Counted from the stretch's first letter, positions 35,767-44,850 are shown. The stretch is DNA of 64,000 nt from Dactylosporangium sp040689395 (GCF_040689395.1 NZ_JBFAZX010000005.1:124001-188000), one strand, 5' to 3'. The notes: generated by a model from the letters alone, not told the origin. Numbers and translations: made by a program.

Positions 35767-36462
35767 TCAGATCGCGGCGACGAGCGCGGCGAAGGGCCGC
35801 ACGTCGCCCGCCTCCTCCGGGTGCCATTGCACGCCGAGCACGAACCGGCGCCCGGGATGCTCGAGGGCCTCGACGACGTCGTCGTCGGCCCAGCCGGTGA
35901 CGGTGAGCGTGCCCGGCTTGTCGACGGCCTGATGGTGGTACGAGTTCACCTCGGCGGTGAGGCCGAACACGGCGGCCGCGCGGGAGCCGGGAGCGAACCG
36001 TGCCCGGTGCGTCCCGTAGACGCCGGGCGCCGGCTGGTGGCGCTCGTCGCCGAGCAGGTCGGGCAGGTGCTGCACGAGCGTGCCACCACAGGCGACCGCG
36101 AGCAGCTGCATGCCGCGGCACACGCCGAGGACCGGCAGGTCGGCGTCGAGGGCCGCGGCGAGGACCGCCAGCTCGCCGGCGTCGCGGTCGGGGCGCGTCT
36201 TCGTGGTGGGGTGCGCGATCGCGCCGTAGCGGGCCGGCTCGATGTCGGCGCCGCCCGCCAGGACGAGCCCGTCGAGCCGGCCGACGAGCGCGGTCGCGTC
36301 CGCGGGGCCGCCGAGTTCGTCCGGCGGCAGCACGACGGGGCGCGCGCCGGCCTCGCGCACCATCCGCACGTACACCTCGGGAATCAGCACGGCTCGGGTG
36401 TCCCACACGCCCCACCGCGCCGGCTCGGCGTAGGCGGTGATCCCGACCAGGGGTCTCGTCAT
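35767..36462 (-). CDS. Gamma-glutamyl amide hydrolase (peptidase C26, PuuD-like), copy 2
   Basis: This is a second class I hydrolase of 231 residues with the same layout: nucleophile Cys in LGVCRGMQLL, His and Glu in LGVQWHPEE, and the LAGGADIEPARYG loop. The ATG at 36462 (MTRPLVGITAYAE) is 14 bases after the SDR gene stop; the longer frame is a shadow. It is clearly paralogous to copy 1 but diverged, so the two may prefer different glutamyl conjugates. Confidence 0.9.
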   Translation of the reverse strand: MTRPLVGITAYAEPARWGVWDTRAVLIPEVYVRMVREAGARPVVLPPDELGGPADATALVGRLDGLVLAGGADIEPARYGAIAHPTTKTRPDRDAGELAVLAAALDADLPVLGVCRGMQLLAVACGGTLVQHLPDLLGDERHQPAPGVYGTHRARFAPGSRAAAVFGLTAEVNSYHHQAVDKPGTLTVTGWADDDVVEALEHPGRRFVLGVQWHPEEAGDVRPFAALVAAI

Positions 36463-36476
36463 GAGATCCGGCCCGG

Positions 36477-37244
36477 CTACAGCGGCGTGACGTAGGCGCC
36501 GGTGATGCCGCCGTCCACCAGGAACGTGGAGGCGGTGATGAACGACGCGTCGTCGCTGGCCAGGAACGCCACCGCGCCCGCGATCTCCTCCGGAGTGCCG
36601 AAGCGGCCCATCGGCACGTGGACCAGGCGGCGCTGGGCACGCTCCGGGTCCTTGGCGAAGAGCTCCATGAGCAGCGGGGTGGCGATCGGGCCGGGGCACA
36701 GCGCGTTGACCCGCACGCCCTGCCGCGCGAACTGCACGCCGAGCTCGCGGGTCATCGACAGCACCGCGCCCTTGGAGGCGGTGTAGGCGATCTGCGAGGT
36801 GGCGGCGCCCATCAGGGCGACGAAACTGGCGGTGTTGATGATCGAGCCCTTGCCCTGGGCGAGCATGTGCGGGATGGCGTACTTGCAGCAGAAGTAGACG
36901 CTGGTGCTGTTGACCTTGAGCACGCGCTCCCAGGCCTCAACACCCGTGTCGAGGATCGAGTCGTCGTCCGGCGGGGAGATGCCGGCGTTGTTGAAGGCGA
37001 TGTCGAGCCGGCCGTAACGCTGCGCCACGCCGTCGAACAGCGCCTTGACGGCGGCCTCGTCGGCCACGTCGGCGGCGACGAACTCGCCGCCCACCTCGTC
37101 GGCGACGGCTTGGCCGGCGTCCTCGTTCAGGTCGACCGCCACCACCTTCGCGCCCTCGGACGCGAAGCGGCGCGCGGTGGCCAGGCCGATGCCGCTGCCG
37201 GCTCCGGTGATGACCGCGACGCGATCCTGCAGACGTGCCTGCAC
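36477..37244 (-). CDS. SDR-family oxidoreductase
   Basis: This classical short-chain dehydrogenase of 255 residues has the cofactor loop TGAGSGIG, NNAG, the catalytic serine in NTASF, and YTASK. The D in VAVDLNE after strand 2 suggests NAD rather than NADP preference. It directly follows the aldehyde dehydrogenase gene with no gap, so it probably oxidises or reduces an alcohol/ketone intermediate of the same pathway. Automatic annotation would call it a 3-oxoacyl-ACP reductase; context argues otherwise. Confidence 0.88.
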   Translation of the reverse strand: MQARLQDRVAVITGAGSGIGLATARRFASEGAKVVAVDLNEDAGQAVADEVGGEFVAADVADEAAVKALFDGVAQRYGRLDIAFNNAGISPPDDDSILDTGVEAWERVLKVNSTSVYFCCKYAIPHMLAQGKGSIINTASFVALMGAATSQIAYTASKGAVLSMTRELGVQFARQGVRVNALCPGPIATPLLMELFAKDPERAQRRLVHVPMGRFGTPEEIAGAVAFLASDDASFITASTFLVDGGITGAYVTPL

Positions 37245-38600
37245 CTAAACCTCCGTGCTGAAGTAGACGTTCTTGACTTCGCAGAACGCGGCGAGCGCGT
37301 CCGGGCCGAGCTCGCGGCCGAGGCCGCTCTGCTTGACCCCGCCGAACGGGGTCCAGTAGCGCACCGAAGAGTGCGAGTTGACGCTGAGGTTGCCAGCCTC
37401 CACGCCGCGGGCGACGCGGATGCCACGGCCGAGGTCGCGGGTCCAGATCGAGCCGGACAGGCCGTACTCCGTGTCGTTGGCGAGCCGGATCGCCTCGTCC
37501 TCGTCCTCGAAGCGCAGCACGGACAGCACCGGGCCGAAGATCTCCTCGCGCCAGTGGCGGTCCTGTGTGGACCGTGCGGTGAGGACGGTCGGCGCCATCC
37601 AGTAGCCGGGGCCGTCGGGTGCGCTACCGCGGAAGGCGACCGCGTCGTCGTCCACATAGGACCGCACGGAATCGAGCTGCCCGGCCGAGATGAGCGGGCC
37701 CATCTGCGCGGACTCGAGCGCCGGGTCCTCGCAGCGAAACGCCCGCACCGACTGCTCCAGCAGGCCCATGAACTCGTCGTGGACGCTTGCCTGCACGAGT
37801 AGGCGCGACCGGGCGCAGCAGTCCTGGCCGGCGTTGTCGAACACCGAGCCGGGCGCGGACGCGGCGGCCCTGGCGAGGTCGGCGTCGGCGAAGACGATGT
37901 TGGCGCTCTTGCCGCCGAGCTCGAGGGTCACCCGCTTCACCTGGTCGGCGCAGCCGGCCATGATGCGCTTGCCGACCTCGGTGGACCCGGTGAAGCAGAC
38001 CTTGCGGACCAGCGGGTGGGTGACGAAGCGCTGGCCGACGACCGCGCCCTTGCCCGGCAGTACCGTGAGGACACCCTCGGGCAGGCCCGCCTCCAGGGCC
38101 AGCTCGCCGAGCCGGATCGCGGTGAGCGGGGTGAGCTCGGCCGGCTTGAGCACGACGGTGTTGCCCGCGGCCAGGGCGGGCGCGAAGCCCCAGCCGGCGA
38201 TCGGCATCGGGAAGTTCCAGGGGACGATGACGCCGACAACGCCGAGTGGCTCGTAGAAGGTAACGTCCAGGCCCCCGGGGGCCGGGATCTGGCGGCCGCT
38301 GAGCCGCTCGGGGGCGCCAGCGTAGTAGTCGAGGACATCGCGGACGTTGCCTGCCTCCCAGCGGGCGTTGCCGATGGTGTGCCCGGCGTTGCGGACCTCG
38401 AGCCGCGCCAGCTCCTCGATGTGCGCGTCGACGACGGCTGCGAAGCGGCGCAGCAGCCGCGCCCGGTCGCCCGGCGCGACCGCGCGCCAGGCGGGGAACG
38501 CGGCGTGGGCACGCTCGATCGCGGCGTCGGTCTCCGCCAGGCCGAGCGACGGTACGGTCGCCACGACCTCCTCGGTGACCGGAGAGATTACGTCGTGCAT
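37245..38600 (-). CDS. Aldehyde dehydrogenase (PuuC-like)
   Basis: This NAD(P)-dependent enzyme of 451 residues has the general base Glu in LELGGKSANIVF, the nucleophile Cys in NAGQDCCARSR, and the cofactor loop FTGSTEVGKRI. In a gamma-glutamylation route it would oxidise the gamma-glutamyl aminoaldehyde to the acid. An AAAGG site precedes the ATG, 11 bases after the glutamine-synthetase-like gene. It is slightly shorter than typical (about 480) at the N-terminus. Confidence 0.92.
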   Translation of the reverse strand: MHDVISPVTEEVVATVPSLGLAETDAAIERAHAAFPAWRAVAPGDRARLLRRFAAVVDAHIEELARLEVRNAGHTIGNARWEAGNVRDVLDYYAGAPERLSGRQIPAPGGLDVTFYEPLGVVGVIVPWNFPMPIAGWGFAPALAAGNTVVLKPAELTPLTAIRLGELALEAGLPEGVLTVLPGKGAVVGQRFVTHPLVRKVCFTGSTEVGKRIMAGCADQVKRVTLELGGKSANIVFADADLARAAASAPGSVFDNAGQDCCARSRLLVQASVHDEFMGLLEQSVRAFRCEDPALESAQMGPLISAGQLDSVRSYVDDDAVAFRGSAPDGPGYWMAPTVLTARSTQDRHWREEIFGPVLSVLRFEDEDEAIRLANDTEYGLSGSIWTRDLGRGIRVARGVEAGNLSVNSHSSVRYWTPFGGVKQSGLGRELGPDALAAFCEVKNVYFSTEV

Positions 38601-38611
38601 GGGTCTGCCTT

Positions 38612-39967
38612 TCAGAGCCGTTCGAAGCCGCGCATGAGCTCCCAGTCCGTGACCGCCGCGTCAAACGCTGCCAGCTCGATGCGCGCCATGTTGGCGTAAT
38701 GCGCGACGACGTCGTCGCCGAAGGCCTCGCGGGCGGCGTCGCTGGCCTCCCACAGCTCCAGCGCCTCGCGCAGCGTGGCGGGCACGCGCGGGGCGTCCGC
38801 GTCCTCGTAGGCGTTGCCGCGATAGACGTCCTCCAGCTGGAGCCCGTGCCGGATGCCGTGCAGCGCGCCGGCGGTCATGGCGGCGATGGCGAGGTACGGG
38901 TTGACGTCGGCGCCGGGCACCCGGTTCTCGACGCGCATCGAGGGGCCGTGTCCGACGAGGCGCAGCGCGCACGTGCGGTTGTCCAGGCCCCAACGCACCG
39001 CGGTCGGAGCGAAGGAGCCGGCCTGGAAGCGCTTGTAGGAGTTGATGTTCGGCGCGTAGAAGAGCGTGAAGTCGCGCAACGTGGCGAGGATGCCGGCCAT
39101 CGCGCTGCGGAACACCGGTGAGATCCCGTGCTCACCGTCGCCGGCCACGGCGGGGCGGTCGTCGGCGGCCGAACGCAGCGAGAAGTGGATGTGGCAGGAG
39201 TTGCCCTCGCGGGCGTTGGGCTTGGCCATGAACGTGATGGAGACGCCCTCCTGCGCGGCGATCTCCTTCGCGCCGTTCTTGTACAGCACGTGCCCGTCGG
39301 CGTTGGGCAAGGCGGCGTCGTATCGGAAGGCGATCTCCAGCTGCCCGAGATTGCACTCGCCCTTGGCGCTCTCCGGGGTCAGCCCGGCGCCGGCCATCTC
39401 GTTGCGGATGCGGCGCAGCAGCGGCTCGACTCGCGAGGTCTGCAGCAGCGAGTAGTCGGAGTTGAACAGGGTAACGGGCGTCAGCTCGCGGTACCCCTGC
39501 CGGAAAGCGTCCTCATAGGACTGCCGGAACGCGATGAACTCGAGCTCGGTGCCGGTCCAGGCGGTGTACCCCGCGCCGCCGAGCGCGGCGACCTGGGCCT
39601 GCAGGATCTGCCGGGGCGACGCGGTCACCGGGGCACCATCCTCCAGCAGCCGCAGGTCGGCCAGGACCAGCGCGGTGCCTGGGTGCCACGGGATGCGGCG
39701 CAGGGTGGCGAAGTCGGGGATCATCGCGAAGTCGCCGTAGCCGCCGGCCCAGGAGGACATCGCGTAGCCGTCGACGGTGTTCATGTCGACGTCGACGGCG
39801 AGCAGGTAGTTGCAGCCCTCGGTGCCGTGCGCGACGACGTCGGCGAGGAAGTGCCGAGCGTGGAACCGCTTGCCCTGCAGCCGGCCCTGCATGTCCGTGA
39901 CCGCCACGATGACGGTGTCGATCTCGCCCTCGTTCACGGCGATGCGCAGCTGCTCGACGCTCAACAT
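38612..39967 (-). CDS. Glutamine-synthetase-like gamma-glutamyl-amine ligase
   Basis: The glutamine synthetase fold is complete: WTGTELEFIAF and GECNLGQLEIAF (metal glutamates), SCHIHFSLR (metal histidine), SYKRFQAGSFAPTAVRWG with NRTCALR (phosphate-binding arginines) and RVPGADVNPYLA. Adenylylation and feedback features of GlnA are not evident. Such proteins (GlnA3/GlnA4 in Streptomyces, PuuA in E. coli) ligate glutamate to polyamines or ethanolamine rather than ammonia. The permease, regulator, ALDH and hydrolase neighbours support an amine substrate. Which amine is unknown. Confidence 0.88.
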   Translation of the reverse strand: MLSVEQLRIAVNEGEIDTVIVAVTDMQGRLQGKRFHARHFLADVVAHGTEGCNYLLAVDVDMNTVDGYAMSSWAGGYGDFAMIPDFATLRRIPWHPGTALVLADLRLLEDGAPVTASPRQILQAQVAALGGAGYTAWTGTELEFIAFRQSYEDAFRQGYRELTPVTLFNSDYSLLQTSRVEPLLRRIRNEMAGAGLTPESAKGECNLGQLEIAFRYDAALPNADGHVLYKNGAKEIAAQEGVSITFMAKPNAREGNSCHIHFSLRSAADDRPAVAGDGEHGISPVFRSAMAGILATLRDFTLFYAPNINSYKRFQAGSFAPTAVRWGLDNRTCALRLVGHGPSMRVENRVPGADVNPYLAIAAMTAGALHGIRHGLQLEDVYRGNAYEDADAPRVPATLREALELWEASDAAREAFGDDVVAHYANMARIELAAFDAAVTDWELMRGFERL

Positions 39968-40003
39968 CGACTACCCCTAAAGGTCTAGAACAAAACCATA
40001 AAC

Positions 40004-40747
40004 TCAACCCAGCAGACCGCGCAACAGCGCCGCGGTGGCGTCGCAGTGCTCCTCCATCCCGCTGCGGGCGACGACGGGGTCGCCCGCCAGGATCGCCTCG
40101 ACCACGCGCTCGTGCTGGGCGTCGGAGTGGTCGAGGTTGCGCCGCAGCACCGGGATCGAGGCGAGGAGCCGGTCCAGCCGCAACTGCACGTCGGCGATGG
40201 ACGCCGCCACCGAGGTAGAGCCGCTGGCCGCGGCGATCGCCAGGTGCAGCCGGGAGTCGTTGACCCGGCGGGTCAACGGGTCGCGGGTGCGCGCGGCAGC
40301 CAGGCACGCGACGAGGTGCGCGCGGTCGGCCGCGGACAGCGTCCGGGTCGCGGCGAGCGCGGCCGCGCCCGGCTCCAGCACACGGCGGAAGTCCAGCGCG
40401 TCGTGCAGCGCGTCGCCCATCTCCCGGGCGAGCGCCGCGGCGTCCGGTGTGTGGGCGCCGTCGACCGCTTCGCCGCTGGCGCGGACCACGAACGTGCCCC
40501 CGGAGCGGCCGCGGCGCGACTCCAGAAACCCGGCCTCGCGCAGGGCTGCGATGGCGTCTCGCAGCGTGACGCGGCTGACCTGGAGCCGCTCGGCGAGCTC
40601 ACGCTCGGGCGGGAGCCGCTCCCCCACCGGCACCAGCCCGAGCCGGATCGCCTGAGCCAGCCGGGCGACGGTGATCTCGAAGGCGTTGCCGCCCCGCACC
40701 GGCCGCCACATCGGCACACCCGACAGGGGCTCCGTCGCCACCGGCAT
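40004..40747 (-). CDS. GntR-family (FadR/FCD) transcriptional regulator
   Basis: Residues about 20-85 form the winged helix (LPPERELAERLQVSRVTLRDAIAALREAGFLESRRG). The C-terminal all-helical FCD domain (100-240) has the histidine/aspartate pattern (VNDSRLHLAIA, LDHSDAQHERVVEAI) that binds a metal and small acid ligands. It lies between the permease and ligase genes and most likely controls this operon in response to a pathway metabolite. Confidence 0.92.
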   Translation of the reverse strand: MPVATEPLSGVPMWRPVRGGNAFEITVARLAQAIRLGLVPVGERLPPERELAERLQVSRVTLRDAIAALREAGFLESRRGRSGGTFVVRASGEAVDGAHTPDAAALAREMGDALHDALDFRRVLEPGAAALAATRTLSAADRAHLVACLAAARTRDPLTRRVNDSRLHLAIAAASGSTSVAASIADVQLRLDRLLASIPVLRRNLDHSDAQHERVVEAILAGDPVVARSGMEEHCDATAALLRGLLG

Positions 40748-40808
40748 CCGACCTCCCGAAGCTGTCTCCGGGCCGGCGCGGCCCGGCCGGCCCGGAGACC
40801 ATCATCCT

Positions 40809-42368
40809 CTACTCCGCTGCGGCCGCCGTGTCCTCGGCGACGGCCTCGTCGATGGTTCGAATGGGACCGTGGAACCACTTCCTCGCCGACAGTGCCCACC
40901 ACAGCGCGGCGCCACCGATGACGATGAGCAGCGCGATTGGCGCGTAGTTCACCGCGGTCCAGGTGAAGCCATCGTGTCCCGGGATCGCGGTCGGCGTGAA
41001 CGGCATGATGAAGTAGATCGACACGATCACGATCTCGACCACGGCGATCCAGCCGAGCACCTTGTACTTGGTGCCCAGCGTCCACGGGCCGGGCACGAAC
41101 CGGTCGCCCATCCGCAGCCGCAGATAGATCGGGATCAGGAACGCGACGTAGAGGCCGATGACGGCGACGGAGACGACGGCGTAGAACGCGGTCGGCGCGC
41201 CGGTCGGGCTCTTGTACAGCGCCGGCAGGGTCAGCACGCCGCCGGCGATGGCCGCGCCGATGATCGCGTTGACCGGGGTGCCGTTGCGGTCCACCTTGGA
41301 CCACAGCCGCCAGCCGGGCACCGCGCGGTCGCGGCTGAACGCGTACGTCATCCGAGACATACTCATCACACAGCTCATGCCGCAGAAGAACTGCCCGATC
41401 GTGGAGATGAGGATGACCACCTTGAAGAAGCCGGGGCTCAGCGCCGTGGAAAAGATGGCGCCCGAGAACCCGCTGGCCTTGGTGATCGCGTCGACGTCGG
41501 TCGCGGCGAACAGGAACGACAGCAACAGGATCCAGCCGCCGATCGCCGAGTAGAAGATGGACTGCCACAGGCCCCTCGCGGCCGCGACCGACGCGCCCTT
41601 GGTCTCCTCCGAGACGTGGGCACAAGCATCAAAACCGGTGATGGTGTACTGCGTGAGCAGGAACCCGAACGGCAGGACGAGGAACCAGTAGGTGCCGTCG
41701 GAATACCCGGAGTTGTTGAACCGCTGGGTGAAGACGAACTCGAGGCTCTGGTGCTTCTCGGGCACGAACACGAGGATGAGCACGACCGCGGCCGAGCCGG
41801 CCACGTGCCACCACACCGAGACGTTCTGCAGCACGTCGATGATGTTGTGGCCCCAGATGTTGATGGCCATGTGCGCGGCCAGGATCACGACGAACAGCAG
41901 GAACGTCAGGTACAGGTTGGCGCTGTCCCAGGAGCTGTAGGCGTCCAGGACGAGGCTGAGGAACGTGGCGCAGCCGTAGTCGACCGAAGCGGTGACCGCG
42001 ATCAGGCCGACGAGGTTGAGCCAGCCGGTGAACCAGCCGTGCACCGGCCGCCCCATCCGGGACGCCCACCAGTAGATGCCACCGGCCGTCGGATACGCCG
42101 AGACCAGCTCCGCCATGCAGAAGCCGATGATCAGGATGAAGATCGAGATGAGCGGCCAGCCCCACGAGATGGCGATCGGGCCGCCGTTCATCCAGGCCTG
42201 GCCGAAGGTCGTGAAGCAGCCGGCCAGGATCGAGATGATGGAGAACGAGATGGCAAAGTTGGAGAACCCGCTCCACTTGCGCCGGAGCTCCTGCTTGTAG
42301 CCCAGTTCGGCGAGCCGCTTCTCGTCGTCGTCGATGGGCCGGCCGGCCTGGGTCGGCGATGCCGACAT
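40809..42368 (-). CDS. APC-superfamily amino acid/amine permease
   Basis: This 519-residue transporter has twelve predicted helices and the amino acid/choline (ACT) family N-terminus LGYKQELRRKWSGFSNFAISFSIISI. The GGIYWWASRMG loop and the GFDACAHVSEETKGAS segment are conserved in GabP-like permeases. A GAGGAGGTG site precedes the ATG at 42368; the longer frame to 43178 is a shadow. By context it imports the amine that the ligase glutamylates. Confidence 0.92.
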   Translation of the reverse strand: MSASPTQAGRPIDDDEKRLAELGYKQELRRKWSGFSNFAISFSIISILAGCFTTFGQAWMNGGPIAISWGWPLISIFILIIGFCMAELVSAYPTAGGIYWWASRMGRPVHGWFTGWLNLVGLIAVTASVDYGCATFLSLVLDAYSSWDSANLYLTFLLFVVILAAHMAINIWGHNIIDVLQNVSVWWHVAGSAAVVLILVFVPEKHQSLEFVFTQRFNNSGYSDGTYWFLVLPFGFLLTQYTITGFDACAHVSEETKGASVAAARGLWQSIFYSAIGGWILLLSFLFAATDVDAITKASGFSGAIFSTALSPGFFKVVILISTIGQFFCGMSCVMSMSRMTYAFSRDRAVPGWRLWSKVDRNGTPVNAIIGAAIAGGVLTLPALYKSPTGAPTAFYAVVSVAVIGLYVAFLIPIYLRLRMGDRFVPGPWTLGTKYKVLGWIAVVEIVIVSIYFIMPFTPTAIPGHDGFTWTAVNYAPIALLIVIGGAALWWALSARKWFHGPIRTIDEAVAEDTAAAAE

Positions 42369-42379
42369 GGCACCTCCTC

Positions 42380-43225
42380 TTATTCGTCGGGGGTGATGGG
42401 TTTCCTTCCGGTCACCGTTGCGAGGAGCCGCCCGAGTCCGGGGTCTTCCAGCGCGCGCCGCGCCTGGCCCCACTCGCCGGCCGCCTCCGCCTCGTAGTCG
42501 AAGCCCACCGGGTCCTCGCCGTGGGCGGCGGCGAGAAGTCCGTGGTGGACGGTGAACCACAGCGCCCACGTGACGTTGGACGCGATGTGCAACAGCCGGA
42601 CCCGGGCACGTAGCGCCGGGTTCGGGCCGGCGCCGAAGTACGCGCCGGCCAACTGGCCGGTCAGGTCCGGGTCGTAGTCCGCCTCGAGGGCGATATCCCC
42701 GAGCCACGCCACGGCGCGCAGCTGCCACTCCGCCGGCTCCGCCCGGGTCGCATCCACTGTGGAGGAGGCGTCCGGGTAGCCGCCCGGCAGCGGCAGTTCG
42801 TGGCGCTCGCACACCTCCATCAGCTCGGCGCGCTGGGCGAAGATGTCGAAGTCGTCGCCGAAGGCGGGCCCCGCGTGCAAGCGCAGGCACGCCTCGGCCG
42901 GCTCCGGGCTCACCCCGGGCCGGCCCGCCTCGGCGGCGCTGAGCGTGCGCCCGGGCAGGAACTCCAGCACGATCGCCGGCACGCCGGGCAGCACGGCGCA
43001 CACCTGCGCGTCGGCGGTCCGCGCGGCCAGCCGCGTGTTGCCGATCTCCCGCCCGGCTGCGGAGACCTTCGGCTCGAGCACCCGCAGCACGTACGGGACG
43101 TGGTCGACGTCGATGCGGAGAATTTGGTGCGACAGGCCGCCCTCCAGGCGCAGCCACTCGACCGCGCGGCCCACCCACGACAGGACCCGCTCCAGCAGGT
43201 CCGCGATGGACGGCACCGCACGCAT
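42380..43225 (-). CDS. Choline/ethanolamine-kinase-like phosphotransferase lacking its catalytic loop
   Basis: The N-terminal lobe (LEGGLSHQILRIDVDHVPYVLRVLEPKVSAAG) and the hinge (GVPAIVLEFLPGRTLSAAE) match aminoglycoside/choline-kinase-like enzymes, as does the C-terminus (ASNVTWALWFTVHHGLLAA). The expected catalytic loop (HNDLxxxN) and metal aspartate (DYQxxG) are missing: the sequence jumps from LPLPGGYPD to LGDIALEADYDPD over an unrelated linker. The product cannot be an active kinase as read. Start uncertain (43225 or 43252). Gene or pseudogene status is open. Confidence 0.65.
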   Translation of the reverse strand: MRAVPSIADLLERVLSWVGRAVEWLRLEGGLSHQILRIDVDHVPYVLRVLEPKVSAAGREIGNTRLAARTADAQVCAVLPGVPAIVLEFLPGRTLSAAEAGRPGVSPEPAEACLRLHAGPAFGDDFDIFAQRAELMEVCERHELPLPGGYPDASSTVDATRAEPAEWQLRAVAWLGDIALEADYDPDLTGQLAGAYFGAGPNPALRARVRLLHIASNVTWALWFTVHHGLLAAAHGEDPVGFDYEAEAAGEWGQARRALEDPGLGRLLATVTGRKPITPDE

Positions 43226-43435
43226 GACATCCGGCCCTTCGCCGCGATCCATACGTCGAATTCGGGCGAAGTCAGGCCTTAACCCGGCGAGCTCGAAGTG
43301 ACCGACGTCATAGTGTGACAGAGTTAACGCCCCTGTCAGCCACTCGTCAAGAGCAATCCTCGCGCTACATCCTGGAAACAGTTGGCACGCCTTCAGACCT
43401 TTTCCGGGACGTACCGCCGGGTCCACAATCATGCG

Positions 43436-44262
43436 ATGCCGGTCGATTCGAACCTGCCTCGCACGGTCCGCGGCGTGGTGGTCGGCGGCGGCGTCGGTTG
43501 CCCCACCGCGTACCACCTCGCCCGGCTCGGCTGGATCGACGTGGGCCGCCTCGCCGGGGTCGACCTGCCAATCGTGCCGATCAAGCATCAGTACGTCGTG
43601 ACGGCGTCGCGTCCCGGCGGCTCCACGACGGACCTTCCGACGATGCGCGACCCGGACCGCGGCGGGTACTTCCGCGGCGCCGACGAGACCGGGCCTGCTG
43701 GTCGGCGGCTACGTGCGCGACCCGGCGCCGTGGCGCCCGGAGTCCGGCGCATCGCTGGACGAGCCGCGCACGCTGTTCGAGGCCGACGTGGCGAAGTTCG
43801 CCGAGTCCTGGGGCAACGCCCGCCACCGTGTGCCCGCGCTGCGCGAGCTGGACGTCCTACGTGTCGTGCACGGCCCGGAGGCGTTGACCCGGACGGGAGT
43901 TCCTGCTCGGCGAGACGCCCCGGCCAGACCCCGCAGCGGCGCAGCGCCCGCCCACCGTCGGCTCGCCGCGTGGCCGCCGAAGCGGCGTACCTCCATCGTG
44001 GACACCTCGTACTCGGGCGTGCCGTCGGCGATCCGCTCCGCCATCACCTTGCCGACCCCGCCGGCCGATGCGAGGCCATGCACAAGCTCGAATGCACGGC
44101 CCGGGCGCGCTGGGCCTGCTGCAGCGCCTGTACGCCAACGACGCCGGCCGGCCGGATCCACGACATACACCCAGTTGCTCAACGCGCGCGGTGGCGTCGA
44201 GGCCGACCTGACCGTCACCCGGCTCCGGCGACGCGCTCTTCCGCGTCGTCGGGCGCGAAGGC
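43436..44262 (+). pseudogene. FAD oxidoreductase-GcvT (dimethylglycine/sarcosine dehydrogenase-like) pseudogene
   Basis: Fragments of a DMGDH-type protein appear in order but in different frames. VVVGGGVG..TAYHLARLGW joins directly to DLPIVPIKHQYVVT and TMRDPDRGGYFRG, which implies a large internal deletion. After a frameshift comes LLVGGYVRDPAPWRP to VVHGPEAL; after another, EFLLGETP. GcvT fragments follow from about 44090 (GPGALGLLQRLYAND, then YTQLLNARGGVEADLTVTRL, then GDALFRVV). The piece GGVGKVMAERIADGTPEYE at about 43960-44093 lies on the opposite strand, so an internal segment is inverted. The gene is not functional. Confidence 0.8.
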
Positions 44263-44338
44263 GCGACGCAACCCAGAGGCCTGGCCCGGAGACACCTGCC
44301 GCGCGTCCGAGCCCGGCCCGCGGCCCGACCCGCGCCGG

Positions 44339-44441
44339 GAGCGCGGAGGCGGGGCCGCCGAGCACGGACGCGGGGCCCGCCGAGTGCAGACGCGGGGCCG
44401 CAAGCGCGAACGCCGAGCCCCGAGCGCGGAGGCGGGTCGCC
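44339..44441. repeat. Degenerate 21-bp tandem repeat
   Basis: Five imperfect copies of a unit close to GAGCGCGGACGCGGGGCCGCC occupy the spacer between the pseudogene and the SnoaL-like gene. Copies differ by substitutions and single-base indels. Confidence 0.7.
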
Positions 44442-44462
44442 GCGCACGGCCCGCCCGGTGGG

Positions 44463-44813
44463 TCAGGAGCGCTGCTCGGGGCGGTCGATCACACGCAGCC
44501 AGCTGCCGTCGGGCTGACGGCGCACCACCTGCACACGGCCGCCGGTGCCGTCCTTCGCCTTGGTCGAGGTGAGCGCGAGGTCGCCGTGATGGATCGTCGG
44601 CAACGCCTCCTCCACCTCGAAGCGCGGTAGGCGCCTGAGCATCTCCTCGCAGACGGCACGGATCGCGTCCCGGCCGACCGTGGTGCTGCCCGGCGGGTAG
44701 GCGAGCACGGCGTCTGGCTCGTACAGCTCGGCCAGGCCCGCGGCGTCGCCGGCGTTGACGCGCTCTACAAACAGGCGGGAGATGTCTTCCGGTGTCATCG
44801 CCTTCGTGGTCAT
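44463..44813 (-). CDS. SnoaL-like/NTF2-fold protein (YybH type)
   Basis: This 116-residue protein has the cone-shaped NTF2 fold pattern: DISRLFVERVNAGDAAGLAELYEPDAVL, then GRDAIRAVCEEML, a beta-sheet, and a C-terminal DGSWLRVIDRP strand. Such proteins can be small isomerases or hydrolases, or may simply bind ligands; no catalytic assignment is possible. It is divergent from a LysR gene, its probable regulator. Confidence 0.8.
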   Translation of the reverse strand: MTTKAMTPEDISRLFVERVNAGDAAGLAELYEPDAVLAYPPGSTTVGRDAIRAVCEEMLRRLPRFEVEEALPTIHHGDLALTSTKAKDGTGGRVQVVRRQPDGSWLRVIDRPEQRS

Positions 44814-44826
44814 GCCTCAACGCTCC

Positions 44827-44850
44827 CTTGGCGTAGTCCATAAGTCCAAG
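44827..44850. promoter_or_regulatory. Putative LysR operator
   Basis: The 70-base divergent spacer contains an inverted repeat CTTGG...CCAAG with a 14-base centre that includes AGTCCATAAGTCC. A TAGAAT box at 44870-44875 could be the -10 of the LysR gene and would give a nearly leaderless transcript. This is placement-based inference. Confidence 0.4.

Noticed and set aside
40809..43178. 789-residue form of the permease
   Set aside because: The N-terminal 270 residues are a shadow of the kinase-like gene; the ATG at 42368 has a strong ribosome site and the family N-terminus.
43436..43470. T-loop-like GGTTCGAATCG on the minus strand
   Set aside because: No cloverleaf can be folded around it, and the sequence encodes the start of the FAD pseudogene on the other strand.
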